From Bacteroidaceae bacterium (GTDB lineage: Bacteria > Bacteroidota > Bacteroidia > Bacteroidales > Bacteroidaceae): a DNA stretch of 64,000 nt. A model generated the notes under the pieces. The model did not search any database. It was not told the origin of the DNA and worked only from the letters and a program-made list of their open reading frames with translations. Below, piece by piece: positions 38,482 to 47,663 of the stretch (within the stretch, counting starts at the first letter, position 1; every line of letters starts with the position of its first letter). The stretch spans positions 1-64,000 of the forward strand of contig JAFUVZ010000030.1 of the NCBI GenBank assembly GCA_017471185.1, given 5' to 3'. Made by a program: the position numbers and the translations under genes.

Positions 38482-40386
38482 ATGCCACATTTAAAGAAGT
38501 TAGACATATTTATTCTGAAGAGCTTCTGCCTGCTTTTTGCAGGAACTTTCTTCATCTGCCTCTTCATCTTCATGATGCAGTTCCTCTGGAGATATGTGGA
38601 TGACATGGTGGGGAAAGGTCTGGAGCTGAGTGTGCTCGCACAGTTCTTCTTCTATGCCTCGCTGACTCTGGTGCCAGCTTCACTGCCTTTGGCTGTGCTG
38701 TTGGCCTCGCTGATAACATTCGGAAACTTTGGAGAACGCTTCGAGCTGATAGCCATGAAAGCAGCGGGTATCTCACTGATGCAGATCATGCGTCCACTTA
38801 TCGTAATGCTCTGTTTCGTGTGCTGCCTATCATTCTATTTCCAAAACGTGATTGGTCCGAAAGCGCAGACGAAACTATGGACGCTGCTGATATCCATGAG
38901 GCAGAAATCGCCCGAACTGGATATCCCAGAAAGAGCGTTCTATGACCAGATTGAAGGCTATAACCTCTACGTGGAGCATAAGGACAGGGACACTGGTATG
39001 CTCTATAACGTGATGATCTACAACTTTGCCAATGGATTTGACAACGCGCAGATCATCAGGGCAGATTCCGGCAGACTGGAGATGACGGAGGACAAGCAGC
39101 ATCTGTATCTGCATCTGTACAGCGGCGAGCAGTTTGAGAACCTGCAGTCGCAGAACATGAAGCAGCAGAATGTGCCTTATCGCAGGGAGTCATTCAGCGA
39201 GAAGCATGCGTTGATTGAGTTTAACGCCAACTTCAACATGATTGACGAAGGATTCATGACCAGCCAGTCGAACAGTAAGAATATGGAGATGCTGGAAGCC
39301 AGCATTGACTCCATGAGGGTGCTGGTTGACAGCCTGGGTGCCGTCAACTATAAGGATGCTTCTGCCAACAACTACCGTATCCACTATGAAAGGAGACAGG
39401 AGGATTCCATCAAAGTGAAGGAAGCCCAAATCTCAGAGTACGACATTGACAGCATCATGAACAGTATGTCGCCTGCCGATAAGCAAAGGCAGTTGACCAA
39501 CATGCTGACAAGCGCCAACAACCAGTTGGCTGACTGGGATTTCAAGAATGTGAACATCACTCAGACTTTGGTAAGCCTACGAAGACACATGACGGCCTGG
39601 CATGAGAAAATAACGCTTTCACTGGCTTGTCTGGTGTTTTTCTTCATTGGCGCACCTTTGGGCGGCATCATCCGAAAGGGCGGATTGGGTATGCCTGTGG
39701 TCATCTCCGTGCTGATATTCATCTTCTATTATATCGTGAACAATACAGGCTACAAACTGGCTCGCGACGGAAACTGGGCTGCCTGGGAGGGCATGTGGCT
39801 GAGTACGGCCATCCTGGCTCCTATCGGTGCCTATCTGACCTATAAGTCGAACACGGATTCCGTAGCCTTGAACATTGATACTTACGTTGATTTCTTCAAG
39901 CGCCTGGTGGGTATCAGACCTGTCAGAAATATCACCCGTAAGGAAGTGATCATTCTGGATCCTGACTACCAGACCTTACCTGCCGCACTGGAGAATCTGA
40001 ATGAACGCTGTCAGGCTTATGCGAACAGGCACGACCTGAAGCATCCGGCTAACTACTTCAAGATGTGGAACGGCAAGCAGGAAGACAACGAGATGGACTT
40101 CATCAACGATTTGCTGGAGACGATGATCACTGATATGGCTAACTCAAGCAACAACTATCTGCTTCGTGAGCTAAACAATTACCCGGTTGTCTCGCCTCAT
40201 GCCCACCTCCGGCCATTTGAGAACAAATGGCTCAACCTGGCATGTGGCATCGTGTTCCCTGTAGGTCTGTTCTTCTATTGCAGAAGCTGGGCATACCGCA
40301 TCAGATTAGGCAAGGACTTGAAGCAGATTATGGAGACCAATAACGAAGTGATTAACATTATTAATACCAGAATATTAAACAAATAA
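38482..40386 (+). CDS. LptF/LptG family permease (YjgP/YjgQ)
   Basis: The 634-residue protein fits the YjgP/YjgQ family, the membrane subunits of the LptB2FG exporter that extracts LPS from the inner membrane. It starts [21 protein letters not shown], has three N-terminal helices ([51 protein letters not shown]), a ~270-residue periplasmic domain, then three more helices ([25 protein letters not shown]). A Bacteroidota-type C-terminal extension with another hydrophobic segment ([15 protein letters not shown]) makes it much longer than the ~360 residues of E. coli LptF/G. Whether it is F or G cannot be told. Confidence 0.88.
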   Translation: MPHLKKLDIFILKSFCLLFAGTFFICLFIFMMQFLWRYVDDMVGKGLELSVLAQFFFYASLTLVPASLPLAVLLASLITFGNFGERFELIAMKAAGISLMQIMRPLIVMLCFVCCLSFYFQNVIGPKAQTKLWTLLISMRQKSPELDIPERAFYDQIEGYNLYVEHKDRDTGMLYNVMIYNFANGFDNAQIIRADSGRLEMTEDKQHLYLHLYSGEQFENLQSQNMKQQNVPYRRESFSEKHALIEFNANFNMIDEGFMTSQSNSKNMEMLEASIDSMRVLVDSLGAVNYKDASANNYRIHYERRQEDSIKVKEAQISEYDIDSIMNSMSPADKQRQLTNMLTSANNQLADWDFKNVNITQTLVSLRRHMTAWHEKITLSLACLVFFFIGAPLGGIIRKGGLGMPVVISVLIFIFYYIVNNTGYKLARDGNWAAWEGMWLSTAILAPIGAYLTYKSNTDSVALNIDTYVDFFKRLVGIRPVRNITRKEVIILDPDYQTLPAALENLNERCQAYANRHDLKHPANYFKMWNGKQEDNEMDFINDLLETMITDMANSSNNYLLRELNNYPVVSPHAHLRPFENKWLNLACGIVFPVGLFFYCRSWAYRIRLGKDLKQIMETNNEVINIINTRILNK

Positions 40387-40397
40387 CTCTGACATAT

Positions 40398-41606
40398 ATG
40401 GAAAAAGTGAAGCTGGATACCGTTGAAGAGGCTTTAAAGGAGATAAAAGCCGGCAACTTTGTGGTGGTGGTTGACGATGAAGACCGTGAGAATGAGGGCG
40501 ACCTGATTATCGCGGCAGAGAAAATCACGCCAGAGAAGGTGAACTTTATGCTGAAGCATGCCAGAGGTGTGCTTTGCGCTCCTATTACAATTTCGAGATG
40601 TGAAGAGCTGAACCTGCCTCACCAAGTGACTAATAACACCTCCATGCTGGGCACTCCTTTTACCGTGACCATCGACAAGCTGGAAGGATGCACTACAGGC
40701 GTTTCAGCAGCTGACCGTGCCGCTACGATCAAGGCTTTGGCAGACCCTAACGCCAAGCCAGAGGACTTCGGGCGCCCAGGACACATCAATCCGCTTTATG
40801 CACAGGATAAAGGTGTGCTGAAGCGTGCCGGGCATACGGAAGCTTCCATCGACTTGGCGCGTATGGCAGGTCTCTATCCTGCAGCTGCCCTGATGGAAAT
40901 CATGAATGATGACGGCACGATGGCGCGTCTGCCAGAGCTGAGGACTTTTGCCGACCAATATAACCTGAAGCTGATTTCCATACAGGATATGATTTCATAC
41001 CGTTTGAGGCAGGAATCGATGGTAGAGCAAGGCGTGGAGGTCAAGATGCCAACCGCTTACGGTGATTTCAGACTGATTCCTTTCAAGCAGAAGTCTAACG
41101 GACTGGAGCACATCGCTCTTTTCAAAGGCACTTGGGAACCAGACGAACCAATCCTCGTGAGGGTTCATTCTTCCTGCATGACAGGCGATATCTTCGCTTC
41201 GAAACGATGCGATTGCGGCGAACAGCTGCACAAGGCGATGCAGATGATTCAGGAAACAGGCAAGGGTGTCATTGTCTATCTGAACCAGGAAGGACGCGGT
41301 ATCGGACTGATGGACAAAATCCGCGCCTACAAGTTGCAAGAGGAAGGCATGGACACTATTGACGCTAACATCTGCCTGGGACATCTGGCTGACGAGCGCG
41401 ACTATGGCGTAGGAGCGCAGATACTGCGTGACCTTCATGTGCATAAGATGCGCCTGATGACGAACAACCCAGTGAAGCGTGTAGGTCTTGAAGCTTACGG
41501 ACTGGAAATCACGGAGAATGTACCCATTGAGGTAGCTCCTAATCCTTATAACGAACGCTATCTGCATACCAAGGCAGAGCGTATGGGGCATAACCTCCAT
41601 TTTTAG
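40398..41606 (+). CDS. ribBA: Bifunctional DHBP synthase/GTP cyclohydrolase II
   Basis: RibBA catalyses two entry steps of riboflavin synthesis. Residues 1-200 form the 3,4-dihydroxy-2-butanone 4-phosphate synthase domain, with [23 protein letters not shown] and [16 protein letters not shown]. Residues ~205-402 form GTP cyclohydrolase II, with zinc-binding Cys260, Cys271 and Cys273 ([15 protein letters not shown]), [14 protein letters not shown] and [16 protein letters not shown]. Both active sites look complete. It starts 11 bp after the permease gene and may be read through from that promoter. Confidence 0.97.
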   Translation: MEKVKLDTVEEALKEIKAGNFVVVVDDEDRENEGDLIIAAEKITPEKVNFMLKHARGVLCAPITISRCEELNLPHQVTNNTSMLGTPFTVTIDKLEGCTTGVSAADRAATIKALADPNAKPEDFGRPGHINPLYAQDKGVLKRAGHTEASIDLARMAGLYPAAALMEIMNDDGTMARLPELRTFADQYNLKLISIQDMISYRLRQESMVEQGVEVKMPTAYGDFRLIPFKQKSNGLEHIALFKGTWEPDEPILVRVHSSCMTGDIFASKRCDCGEQLHKAMQMIQETGKGVIVYLNQEGRGIGLMDKIRAYKLQEEGMDTIDANICLGHLADERDYGVGAQILRDLHVHKMRLMTNNPVKRVGLEAYGLEITENVPIEVAPNPYNERYLHTKAERMGHNLHF

Positions 41607-41644
41607 CTAAAGATTAATGCGAAGCATAAAATAGATTAACATAT

Positions 41645-42841
41645 ATGGTGAACACTTTATCAGATCGTTTAAACAGCTTGTCGCCATCGGCAACGCTTGC
41701 TATGTCTCAGAAAAGTTCTGAGCTGAAGGCTCAAGGTATTGACATTATCAACCTGAGCGTGGGAGAACCCGACTTCAACACCCCAGACCACATCAAGGAG
41801 GCTGCCAAACAGGCTATTGATGAGAACTACTCTCGCTATTCACCAGTTCCCGGATACCCTGCTTTGCGTGAGGCCATCGTGGCTAAACTGAAGAATGAGA
41901 ACGGGCTGGATTATACTGCTACCCAAATCAGTTGCTCTAACGGAGCCAAGCAGTGTGTTTGCAACGCCGTGCTGAGCCTGGTCAATGAAGGTGATGAGGT
42001 AATTGTGCCTGCACCCTACTGGGTGAGCTATACTGAAATGGTGAAACTGGCAGCAGGAACTCCTGTCATCGTGAAAGCTGGCATTGAGCAAGATTTCAAG
42101 ATAACTCCTGCACAGCTGGAAGCTGCCATCACTCCTAAAACCAAGGCTTTGATCCTTTGCTCTCCGTCAAATCCTACTGGCTCCGTCTATACGAAAGAGG
42201 AGCTGAGAGGACTGGCTGAGGTTTTGGCAAATCATCCTCAGGTTTATGTAATTGCTGATGAGATTTATGAGCATATCAACTACATTGGCCACCATGAGAG
42301 TATCGCCCAATTCAGTGAGATAAAAGACCGTGTGGTTATTATCAACGGTGTGTCGAAGGCTTATGCGATGACTGGCTGGCGTATAGGATTCGCGGCTGGT
42401 CCTGAATGGATAATCAAGGGGATCAACAAGCTACAGGGTCAATACACATCTGGTCCGTGCTCTGTTTCTCAGAAAGCGGCAGAAGCAGCCTACAGAGGCT
42501 CACAAGACTGTGTGGAAGAGATGCGTCAGGCTTTTGAGCGCAGAAGAGACCTGATTGTGAAGCTTACGAAAGAGATTCCTGGCCTGGAAGTGAATGTTCC
42601 GCAAGGTGCCTTCTACCTGTTCCCTAAGTGCAGCAGCTTCTTCGGCAAGTCGGCTGGTGACCGCAAGATCAACAATGCCGATGACCTGGCTATGTATCTG
42701 CTGGAGGTAGGTCATGTGGCTTGCGTAAGCGGTGCCGCTTTCGGTGACCCTGATTGCTTCCGCATGAGTTATGCCACCAGCGATGAGAACATCGTAGAGG
42801 CTATCCGCAGAATCAAGGAAGCTTTGGCGGAATTACATTGA
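41645..42841 (+). CDS. aspC: Pyridoxal-phosphate aminotransferase (aspartate aminotransferase type)
   Basis: The 398-residue protein belongs to fold-type I class I/II aminotransferases, aspartate aminotransferase subgroup I-gamma-like: NLSVGEPDFNTPDHI, LCSPSNPTGSVY, VIADEIYEHI and the PLP lysine Lys238 in GVSKAYAMTGWRIGF. Aspartate/2-oxoglutarate is the likely pair; prephenate cannot be excluded. Its TGA stop is formed by the first unit of the following ATTGAAC repeat array. It follows ribBA by 38 bp with no visible promoter. Confidence 0.9.
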   Translation: MVNTLSDRLNSLSPSATLAMSQKSSELKAQGIDIINLSVGEPDFNTPDHIKEAAKQAIDENYSRYSPVPGYPALREAIVAKLKNENGLDYTATQISCSNGAKQCVCNAVLSLVNEGDEVIVPAPYWVSYTEMVKLAAGTPVIVKAGIEQDFKITPAQLEAAITPKTKALILCSPSNPTGSVYTKEELRGLAEVLANHPQVYVIADEIYEHINYIGHHESIAQFSEIKDRVVIINGVSKAYAMTGWRIGFAAGPEWIIKGINKLQGQYTSGPCSVSQKAAEAAYRGSQDCVEEMRQAFERRRDLIVKLTKEIPGLEVNVPQGAFYLFPKCSSFFGKSAGDRKINNADDLAMYLLEVGHVACVSGAAFGDPDCFRMSYATSDENIVEAIRRIKEALAELH

Positions 42842-42948
42842 ACATTGAACATTGAACATTGACTATTGAACATTGAACATTGACTATTGAACATTGAATA
42901 TTGACTATTGAACATTAATATTTATCGTTCAATGTTTAATGTTCAATA
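42837..42948. repeat. Long heptamer array, ATTGAAC type, with inverted copies at its end
   Basis: About eleven consecutive 7-base units run from 42837: ATTGAAC predominates, with ATTGACT recurring at every third or fourth unit and one ATTGAAT. After ATTAATA and TTTATCG the units switch to the reverse orientation (TTCAATG, TTTAATG, TTCAATA), so the right end can fold back on the left. The first unit contains the aspC stop codon. Confidence 0.93.
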
Positions 42949-42953
42949 AAAAT

Positions 42954-42988
42954 AAATGAAGCCCGGCTTATAGAGCTGGGCTTCATTT
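42954..42988. terminator. Bidirectional terminator between aspC and the ferredoxin gene
   Basis: A 15-bp stem with one wobble pair (AAATGAAGCCCGGCT with AGCTGGGCTTCATTT) and a 5-base loop separates convergent genes; T-rich flanks lie on both sides. Confidence 0.85.
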
Positions 42989-43006
42989 ATAGATACGTTT
43001 ACAGAA

Positions 43007-43180
43007 TCACTCTCCCGGATGAATAGCTTCACTTGGGCAAGCAGCTGCACAAGTACCGCAATCTACACATTCGTCAGCATTGATAACATACTTAGTATCA
43101 CCTGCAGAAATAGCACCTACCGGGCACTCGCCCTCGCAAGTACCGCACATTACGCAGTCATCAGAAATTACATGAGCCAT
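43007..43180 (-). CDS. Small 2[4Fe-4S] ferredoxin (57 residues)
   Basis: The minus strand encodes 57 residues beginning MAHVISDDCV. Two full CxxCxxCxxxCP motifs are present (CVMCGTCEGECP at about residues 9-20 and CVDCGTCAAACP at about 38-49), each able to ligate a [4Fe-4S] cluster with exchange of the fourth cysteine, as in clostridial-type ferredoxins. It carries low-potential electrons in the cytoplasm, for example for pyruvate:ferredoxin oxidoreductase. It is monocistronic with its own -7 element upstream and a terminator downstream. Confidence 0.95.
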   Translation of the reverse strand: MAHVISDDCVMCGTCEGECPVGAISAGDTKYVINADECVDCGTCAAACPSEAIHPGE

Positions 43181-43255
43181 AGTCTTTCAAATTTAAATTG
43201 TTTATTACCACTTTTATAAATACATGGAAACGCTTTCTACTGCATATTCCGTAAG

Positions 43256-43263
43256 CAAAGATA
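43256..43263 (-). promoter_or_regulatory. -7 promoter element of the ferredoxin gene
   Basis: TATCTTTG on the minus strand is 75 bases upstream of the start codon. Confidence 0.6.
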
Positions 43264-43327
43264 GTTGTTTTCTTGATATGTTGTTATTTCGTTTCGTCAA
43301 AAAAAAATTATTTAAACCCTTTCTAAA

Positions 43328-45136
43328 TTAATTAAGTTCAAGCCCAAGTCTGTCTTGCAAATGCTGTAGCCAAGGATTTTTCTCCACCATTTTACGGTAT
43401 TGCTCAAATCTGCTCAGCGACTGAACAGACAATTCCACTTCCTTAACTGACACCTTCAGGCTCAAGTCACTATTATGTAAGTCACTCTGCATGAAGCTTC
43501 TGATATTTATCAGCATTTCATTCAGCTGTTTGGCACTCACATCATTCTCCACAGTGACTTCCACCTGGTCATTTGCCTGCAAGACAACAGGCATCGATGG
43601 CATACGGTTCTTCAATGCCACTTGGTCATGAGGCAGTTGAGAGGCAAATCTTTTCCAGCTTTCAACAACAGCTTCTTGAGTCAACGGTCTATTGTCGAAA
43701 AACCTAACCAACTGTGTCTGCTCCTGAGGCTTCGTCTCATCATTCGCTTTCTTACGGATAGATACACCCAGTTCACTGATGTTTGCCACCACCTTTGGTT
43801 TACCTGCATTCGTAACGGGCTTATCCTGTTGCAGAGCCGAAGGGGCTGTATGAGGCACAGGCTGATTGGCAGAAGTCGCTGGTGCAGCCGGAGTCTGTTG
43901 TGCTACAGATACCGTTGGTGTAACAGGCTGCTGTTGCGGTGCCACAGATTGAGCTGTAGCAGCAGGAGTAACCTGCGTATGATTAAAAATGGGTTTTATC
44001 GCTGGCTTAGGGCCACGCCCCCCATCAGGCACATCAGCATCGGGTTGTGTCAGTTGCGCTAACTGAATCAGCGTACATTCTATCAGGAAACGCTTGTTGC
44101 GGGCATTACGGTAGTTCAAGCTACAATCGCTACACAGTTTCATCGTCTTATACAAGAAAGGCAACGGGGCACGCTGAGCCTGAGTCTTGTATTGCTCACG
44201 GATACTGGCTCCTACCTCCAGCAGACCCACCGTAGCCACATCCTTGCTGACCAGCAGGTCTCTGAAATGGCTTCCCAAGCCATTGATAAAATTGCTGGCA
44301 TCAAAACCTTTGTTCAAAACATCATTCAGCAGCAACAGGCTGTTGGGCACATCTCCCTGCAACAAATAGTCAGTAAGCTTAAAATAATATTCATAATCCA
44401 GTACATTCAGGTTCTCTATCACGCTCTTATAAGTGATATTCCCCCTACTGAAGCTCACCATCTGGTCGAAGATTGACAAAGCGTCACGCATACCTCCGTC
44501 AGCCTTTTGGGCGATGACATTCAGGGCTTCTGGCTCAAAGGCGATTCCCTCTTTCTGAGCCACATGAGCCAAATGCTCCACGATATCCTCCACCCTGATG
44601 CGGCTGAAATCGTAAATCTGGCAACGGGAAAGGATGGTCGGCAGAATTTTCTGCTTCTCCGTAGTAGCCAGGATAAAGATAGCATGGCGAGGCGGTTCTT
44701 CCAGTGTCTTGAGGAAAGCGTTGAAGGCAGAAGGAGAAAGCATGTGCACCTCATCGATGATATACACCTTATACTTGCCAATCTGTGGTGGAATCCTCAC
44801 CTGCTCCACCAACTGACGGATATCATCCACCGAGTTATTGGATGCAGCATCCAGCTCATGGATATTGAATGAACGCTGTTCGTTGAAAGCCTTACAACTC
44901 TCACACTCATTGCAAGCCTCCCCTTCGGGGGTAAGGTTCAAACAGTTGATTGTCTTGGCGAAAATTCGGGCACATGTAGTCTTACCCACACCCCTGGGTC
45001 CGCAAAACAGGTATGCCTGTGCCAGCTTGCCTGTGGCGATGGCATTCTTTAAAGTGGTGGTCAACGCCTTTTGCCCAATGACCGACTCAAAGGTTGAAGG
45101 TCTGTATTTTCTTGCCGATACGATATAATCTTCCAT
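43328..45136 (-). CDS. dnaX: DNA polymerase III subunit gamma/tau
   Basis: DnaX is the clamp-loader ATPase and replisome organiser. The 602-residue protein has the P-loop GPRGVGKTT (residues 46-54), the zinc-finger cysteines around CLNLTPEGEACNECESC, the DEVH box in VYIIDEVHMLS and SRC in ILSRCQIYDF. The AAA+ and collar domains end near residue 365; a Pro/Gln/Ala-rich linker (about 385-450) leads to a tau-type C-terminal domain. I see no obvious poly-A frameshift site, so gamma production is not predicted from this sequence. A good promoter overlaps the divergent ftsB-like gene region. Confidence 0.95.
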   Translation of the reverse strand: MEDYIVSARKYRPSTFESVIGQKALTTTLKNAIATGKLAQAYLFCGPRGVGKTTCARIFAKTINCLNLTPEGEACNECESCKAFNEQRSFNIHELDAASNNSVDDIRQLVEQVRIPPQIGKYKVYIIDEVHMLSPSAFNAFLKTLEEPPRHAIFILATTEKQKILPTILSRCQIYDFSRIRVEDIVEHLAHVAQKEGIAFEPEALNVIAQKADGGMRDALSIFDQMVSFSRGNITYKSVIENLNVLDYEYYFKLTDYLLQGDVPNSLLLLNDVLNKGFDASNFINGLGSHFRDLLVSKDVATVGLLEVGASIREQYKTQAQRAPLPFLYKTMKLCSDCSLNYRNARNKRFLIECTLIQLAQLTQPDADVPDGGRGPKPAIKPIFNHTQVTPAATAQSVAPQQQPVTPTVSVAQQTPAAPATSANQPVPHTAPSALQQDKPVTNAGKPKVVANISELGVSIRKKANDETKPQEQTQLVRFFDNRPLTQEAVVESWKRFASQLPHDQVALKNRMPSMPVVLQANDQVEVTVENDVSAKQLNEMLINIRSFMQSDLHNSDLSLKVSVKEVELSVQSLSRFEQYRKMVEKNPWLQHLQDRLGLELN

Positions 45137-45162
45137 GATTCACACTTCTTCCATTTACCCTG

Positions 45163-45194
45163 CAAAAATAAGGATTCTTTATTGATTAAGCAAA
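45163..45194 (-). promoter_or_regulatory. Promoter of dnaX
   Basis: On the minus strand TTTG (45191-45194) and TATTTTTG (45163-45170) are 20 bases apart. Confidence 0.75.
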
Positions 45195-45231
45195 TTATTC
45201 ATTTATGTTTCCTTTATTCAATTTTTATCAT

Positions 45232-45239
45232 TACTTTTG
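45232..45239 (+). promoter_or_regulatory. -7 promoter element of the ftsB/divIC-like gene
   Basis: TACTTTTG fits TAnnTTTG. A transcript from here would start near 45246, which rules out the longer frame from 45182 and supports the ATG at 45269. Confidence 0.65.
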
Positions 45240-45268
45240 CAGAGAATCAAAAGACAGGGGAACAAGCT

Positions 45269-45574
45269 ATGGACAGATTGTCATCATTTTGGAATTTTTT
45301 AGGGAAGCACAAATACCTGATTACAATTCTGGTATTTATAGTCATCGTGGGCTTTTTGGATGAAAACAGTATTCTCTACCGCATCGAACTGGCTCATGAG
45401 GAGGCTAACCTTCGCAGCGAGATAGAGAAATACCGTGAGGAGTACCGTGAGAGCACCAGACGTCTCGACGAGCTGAATGTAGATTCCAACTCCATTGAGC
45501 GCATCGCCCGAGAGAAATACATGATGAAGAAGCCAAACGAAGACATCTTTGTGTTTGCAGAGGATATGGAATGA
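45269..45574 (+). CDS. FtsB/DivIC-type septum formation protein
   Basis: The 101-residue protein has a short cytoplasmic end, one membrane helix (about residues 16-32, YLITILVFIVIVGFL), a coiled coil (ELAHEEANLRSEIEKYREEYRESTRRLDEL) and the family signature IERIAREKYMMKKPNEDIFVF. It would pair with the FtsL-like protein (5447-5791) and FtsQ (16102-16842). The start at 45269 has an AGGGGA sequence 6-7 bases upstream. It overlaps the next gene by 4 bp. Confidence 0.9.
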   Translation: MDRLSSFWNFLGKHKYLITILVFIVIVGFLDENSILYRIELAHEEANLRSEIEKYREEYRESTRRLDELNVDSNSIERIAREKYMMKKPNEDIFVFAEDME

Positions 45575-45906
45575 AGAAGTATCTCGACATATTGTTCATG
45601 GTGGGCAGCGTCTTTGCCCTAATTGGGGCTGCTGTCTATATAACCCATTGGGAATATGCGCCCTATATGTTTATCATAGGCTCCGTTACTGCTGCCATAG
45701 GGCAGATTTTCGCCCAGCCCCAGGCGGAGGATCCCACCCTGAAGAGACTCTACAGACAACAGATGTTCGGAGCCTTGGCTTTGGTGCTTACTGGCATCCT
45801 CATGCTCTACACACATGGCAACGAATGGATTATCTGTCTGCTCATTGCAGCCATCCTGGAGCTATATACAGCCATCCGCATTCCCCAAGAAGAGAAGAAA
45901 CATTAA
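45571..45906 (+). CDS. Small four-helix membrane protein of unknown function
   Basis: This 111-residue protein has four hydrophobic segments (about residues 5-25, 30-48, 66-81 and 86-101) separated by a short charged loop (QAEDPTLKRLYRQQ). No known domain is recognised. Its ATGA overlap with the FtsB/DivIC-like gene suggests translational coupling and perhaps an envelope or division-related role, but that is only a context inference. Confidence 0.75.
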   Translation: MKKYLDILFMVGSVFALIGAAVYITHWEYAPYMFIIGSVTAAIGQIFAQPQAEDPTLKRLYRQQMFGALALVLTGILMLYTHGNEWIICLLIAAILELYTAIRIPQEEKKH

Positions 45907-45921
45907 CTCATATATTATATC

Positions 45922-47433
45922 ATGAAGAAGACTTTATATTGCCTGACTGTCTGTCTGGCCAGCCTTTTTGCCAGTTGTAGTGCTGACCCTACGGTACAGC
46001 AGGTGGAGAAACCTCGAGTAATCGTGACCTGTGACCCTGAATTAGATGACCTGAATTCTCTCATCCGTCTGGTGCTCTATGCTCCTGATATGCAGCTTGA
46101 AGGTCTGGTTTATGCCAGCAGTCAGTTCCATTGGAAAGGTGACGGCAAGGGAACGAAATGGTTTGTTGATGGCAGGGAATATACGCGCAACGGACTGAAC
46201 TATGGTCCGATGGAGTCATGGAGATGGGATCCGGAAGAGCGTTTCATCGACGATGTGGTGGATGCTTACACTGCTTCTTATCCTAACCTGAAGGTACACG
46301 GCGATTATCCAACACCAGAGTATATGCGTTCCATCGTACGCATCGGTAATATTGAGTTCGATGGTGATATTTCTAAAGACTCTCCGGGTAGCGACCTCAT
46401 CAAAGAGAAGATTCTCGACCAGGTGCCTGGCAAACTTTTTGTCACCGCATGGGGTGGATGCAGCACCATCGCCCGTGCCTTGAAATCTATCCAGGATGAG
46501 TACGAAGGCACAGCACAGTGGAATGAGATGAAAGCCAAGATTCAGGATAAGGTATATCTCTGCCTGAGCGGTGACCAGGATGACACTTTCGCCAACTATA
46601 TCAAACCCAACTGGCCAGAGATTGGCGTGCTGAACATCAGGGGTGGTACGGTGCCTTTGGCGTACGGAGCACAGAATCGTGTGTCAGAAGCCGACAAGAT
46701 GTATTATTCTGCCGAATGGCTGGCAGCTAACATCAGTAGCCGTGGTCCTCTCGGCGAGATGTATCGCATCTGGGGCGATGGCAAGCAAATGGTGAAAGGA
46801 GACATCATGGATTATTTCGGATTGAGCGGATATAATGCTGATGAGCTTCGCCAGATGGGTTATGTAGTGTGGATGCCTCCACAGCCAAAGGGAGTATTCC
46901 TGGCAGAAGGAGACACTTTCACCTATCTCAATCTCTTGGGCAATGGCCTACGTGCCTTCGAAGATGACACCTACGGAGGCTGGGGTGGCAGGAAGCAGCC
47001 TGATACCGAAGGTCAGACATCTACCTTTGTGCTTGGGGCTCCCGATCCCGTGATGCCCGATTTCGTGCCTGCTGCTCAGAACGATTTCGCCGAGCGTATG
47101 CATTGGGCAGTAACGCCAAAGTTTGAGGATGCCAACCATCATCCTGTCATCACTGCGCCATTGGCATTGTCAGGCAAGCCCGGCGAGACATTGAAGATCA
47201 AGGCTAAAGTCACTGATCCTGATAATGACGAGCTGGCACTCAGATGGTGGCAGTTCAAGGTGGGCAGTTATGAAGGTGATGCCTCCGTTGACAATCCTTC
47301 TGAAGCAGCTACTGCGTTCACTATTCCAGCTGATGCCAAGGCAGGTGACACGATCCACCTGATATTAGAGGCCACTGATCATGGTACCCCTGCCCTGACG
47401 CATTACCATCGGCTGATTGTGACTGTTCAATAA
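45922..47433 (+). CDS. DUF1593 lipoprotein (nucleoside-hydrolase-like, cellulose-binding Sde182 type)
   Basis: The 503-residue protein has a lipoprotein signal with lipobox FASC, then a DUF1593 domain that resembles inosine-uridine nucleoside hydrolases (RVIVTCDPELDDLNSLIRLVLYAPDMQLEGLVYASS, with the Asp cluster that binds Ca2+ in the hydrolases), followed by an Ig-like C-terminal domain (HHPVITAPLALSGKPGETLKIKAKVTDPDNDELALRWWQ). Such proteins are surface or periplasmic and linked to polysaccharide use; the reaction is not established. It is 15 bp downstream of the small membrane protein, and a hairpin ends the unit. Confidence 0.88.
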   Translation: MKKTLYCLTVCLASLFASCSADPTVQQVEKPRVIVTCDPELDDLNSLIRLVLYAPDMQLEGLVYASSQFHWKGDGKGTKWFVDGREYTRNGLNYGPMESWRWDPEERFIDDVVDAYTASYPNLKVHGDYPTPEYMRSIVRIGNIEFDGDISKDSPGSDLIKEKILDQVPGKLFVTAWGGCSTIARALKSIQDEYEGTAQWNEMKAKIQDKVYLCLSGDQDDTFANYIKPNWPEIGVLNIRGGTVPLAYGAQNRVSEADKMYYSAEWLAANISSRGPLGEMYRIWGDGKQMVKGDIMDYFGLSGYNADELRQMGYVVWMPPQPKGVFLAEGDTFTYLNLLGNGLRAFEDDTYGGWGGRKQPDTEGQTSTFVLGAPDPVMPDFVPAAQNDFAERMHWAVTPKFEDANHHPVITAPLALSGKPGETLKIKAKVTDPDNDELALRWWQFKVGSYEGDASVDNPSEAATAFTIPADAKAGDTIHLILEATDHGTPALTHYHRLIVTVQ

Positions 47434-47563
47434 GGGTTTCATTGCAGGTAACTCCCAAATATAATTGAAATATAGAATCGAGATTTTTGATGGAATGCAC
47501 ATGGTGGTGAGATACAGGTACAGAGCCAACCTTGCAATGGCAGCGTATTCAGCTTCACGCTGT

Positions 47564-47609
47564 ATGAATAAAGGAGACGGGACTATAGCCCCGTCTCCTT
47601 TTATTCATA
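47564..47609. terminator. Bidirectional terminator between the DUF1593 and GH2 genes
   Basis: TGAATAAAGGAGACGGG pairs almost perfectly with CCCCGTCTCCTTTTATTCA around a 7-base loop. T-rich flanks on both sides suit the convergent genes. Confidence 0.88.
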
Positions 47610-47663
47610 CATCTCAGTCACATTCTATCAGCCCAGCTCTGCAGTAGGCTTGCCCGTCTTTTC

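Noticed and set aside
43328..45136. Programmed frameshift in dnaX to make gamma
   Set aside because: No slippery A-run with a following stem was found in the linker region; a single tau-type product is the simplest reading.
47465..47647. 60-codon plus-strand frame between the DUF1593 and GH2 genes
   Set aside because: It passes through the terminator hairpin and has no protein-like composition.
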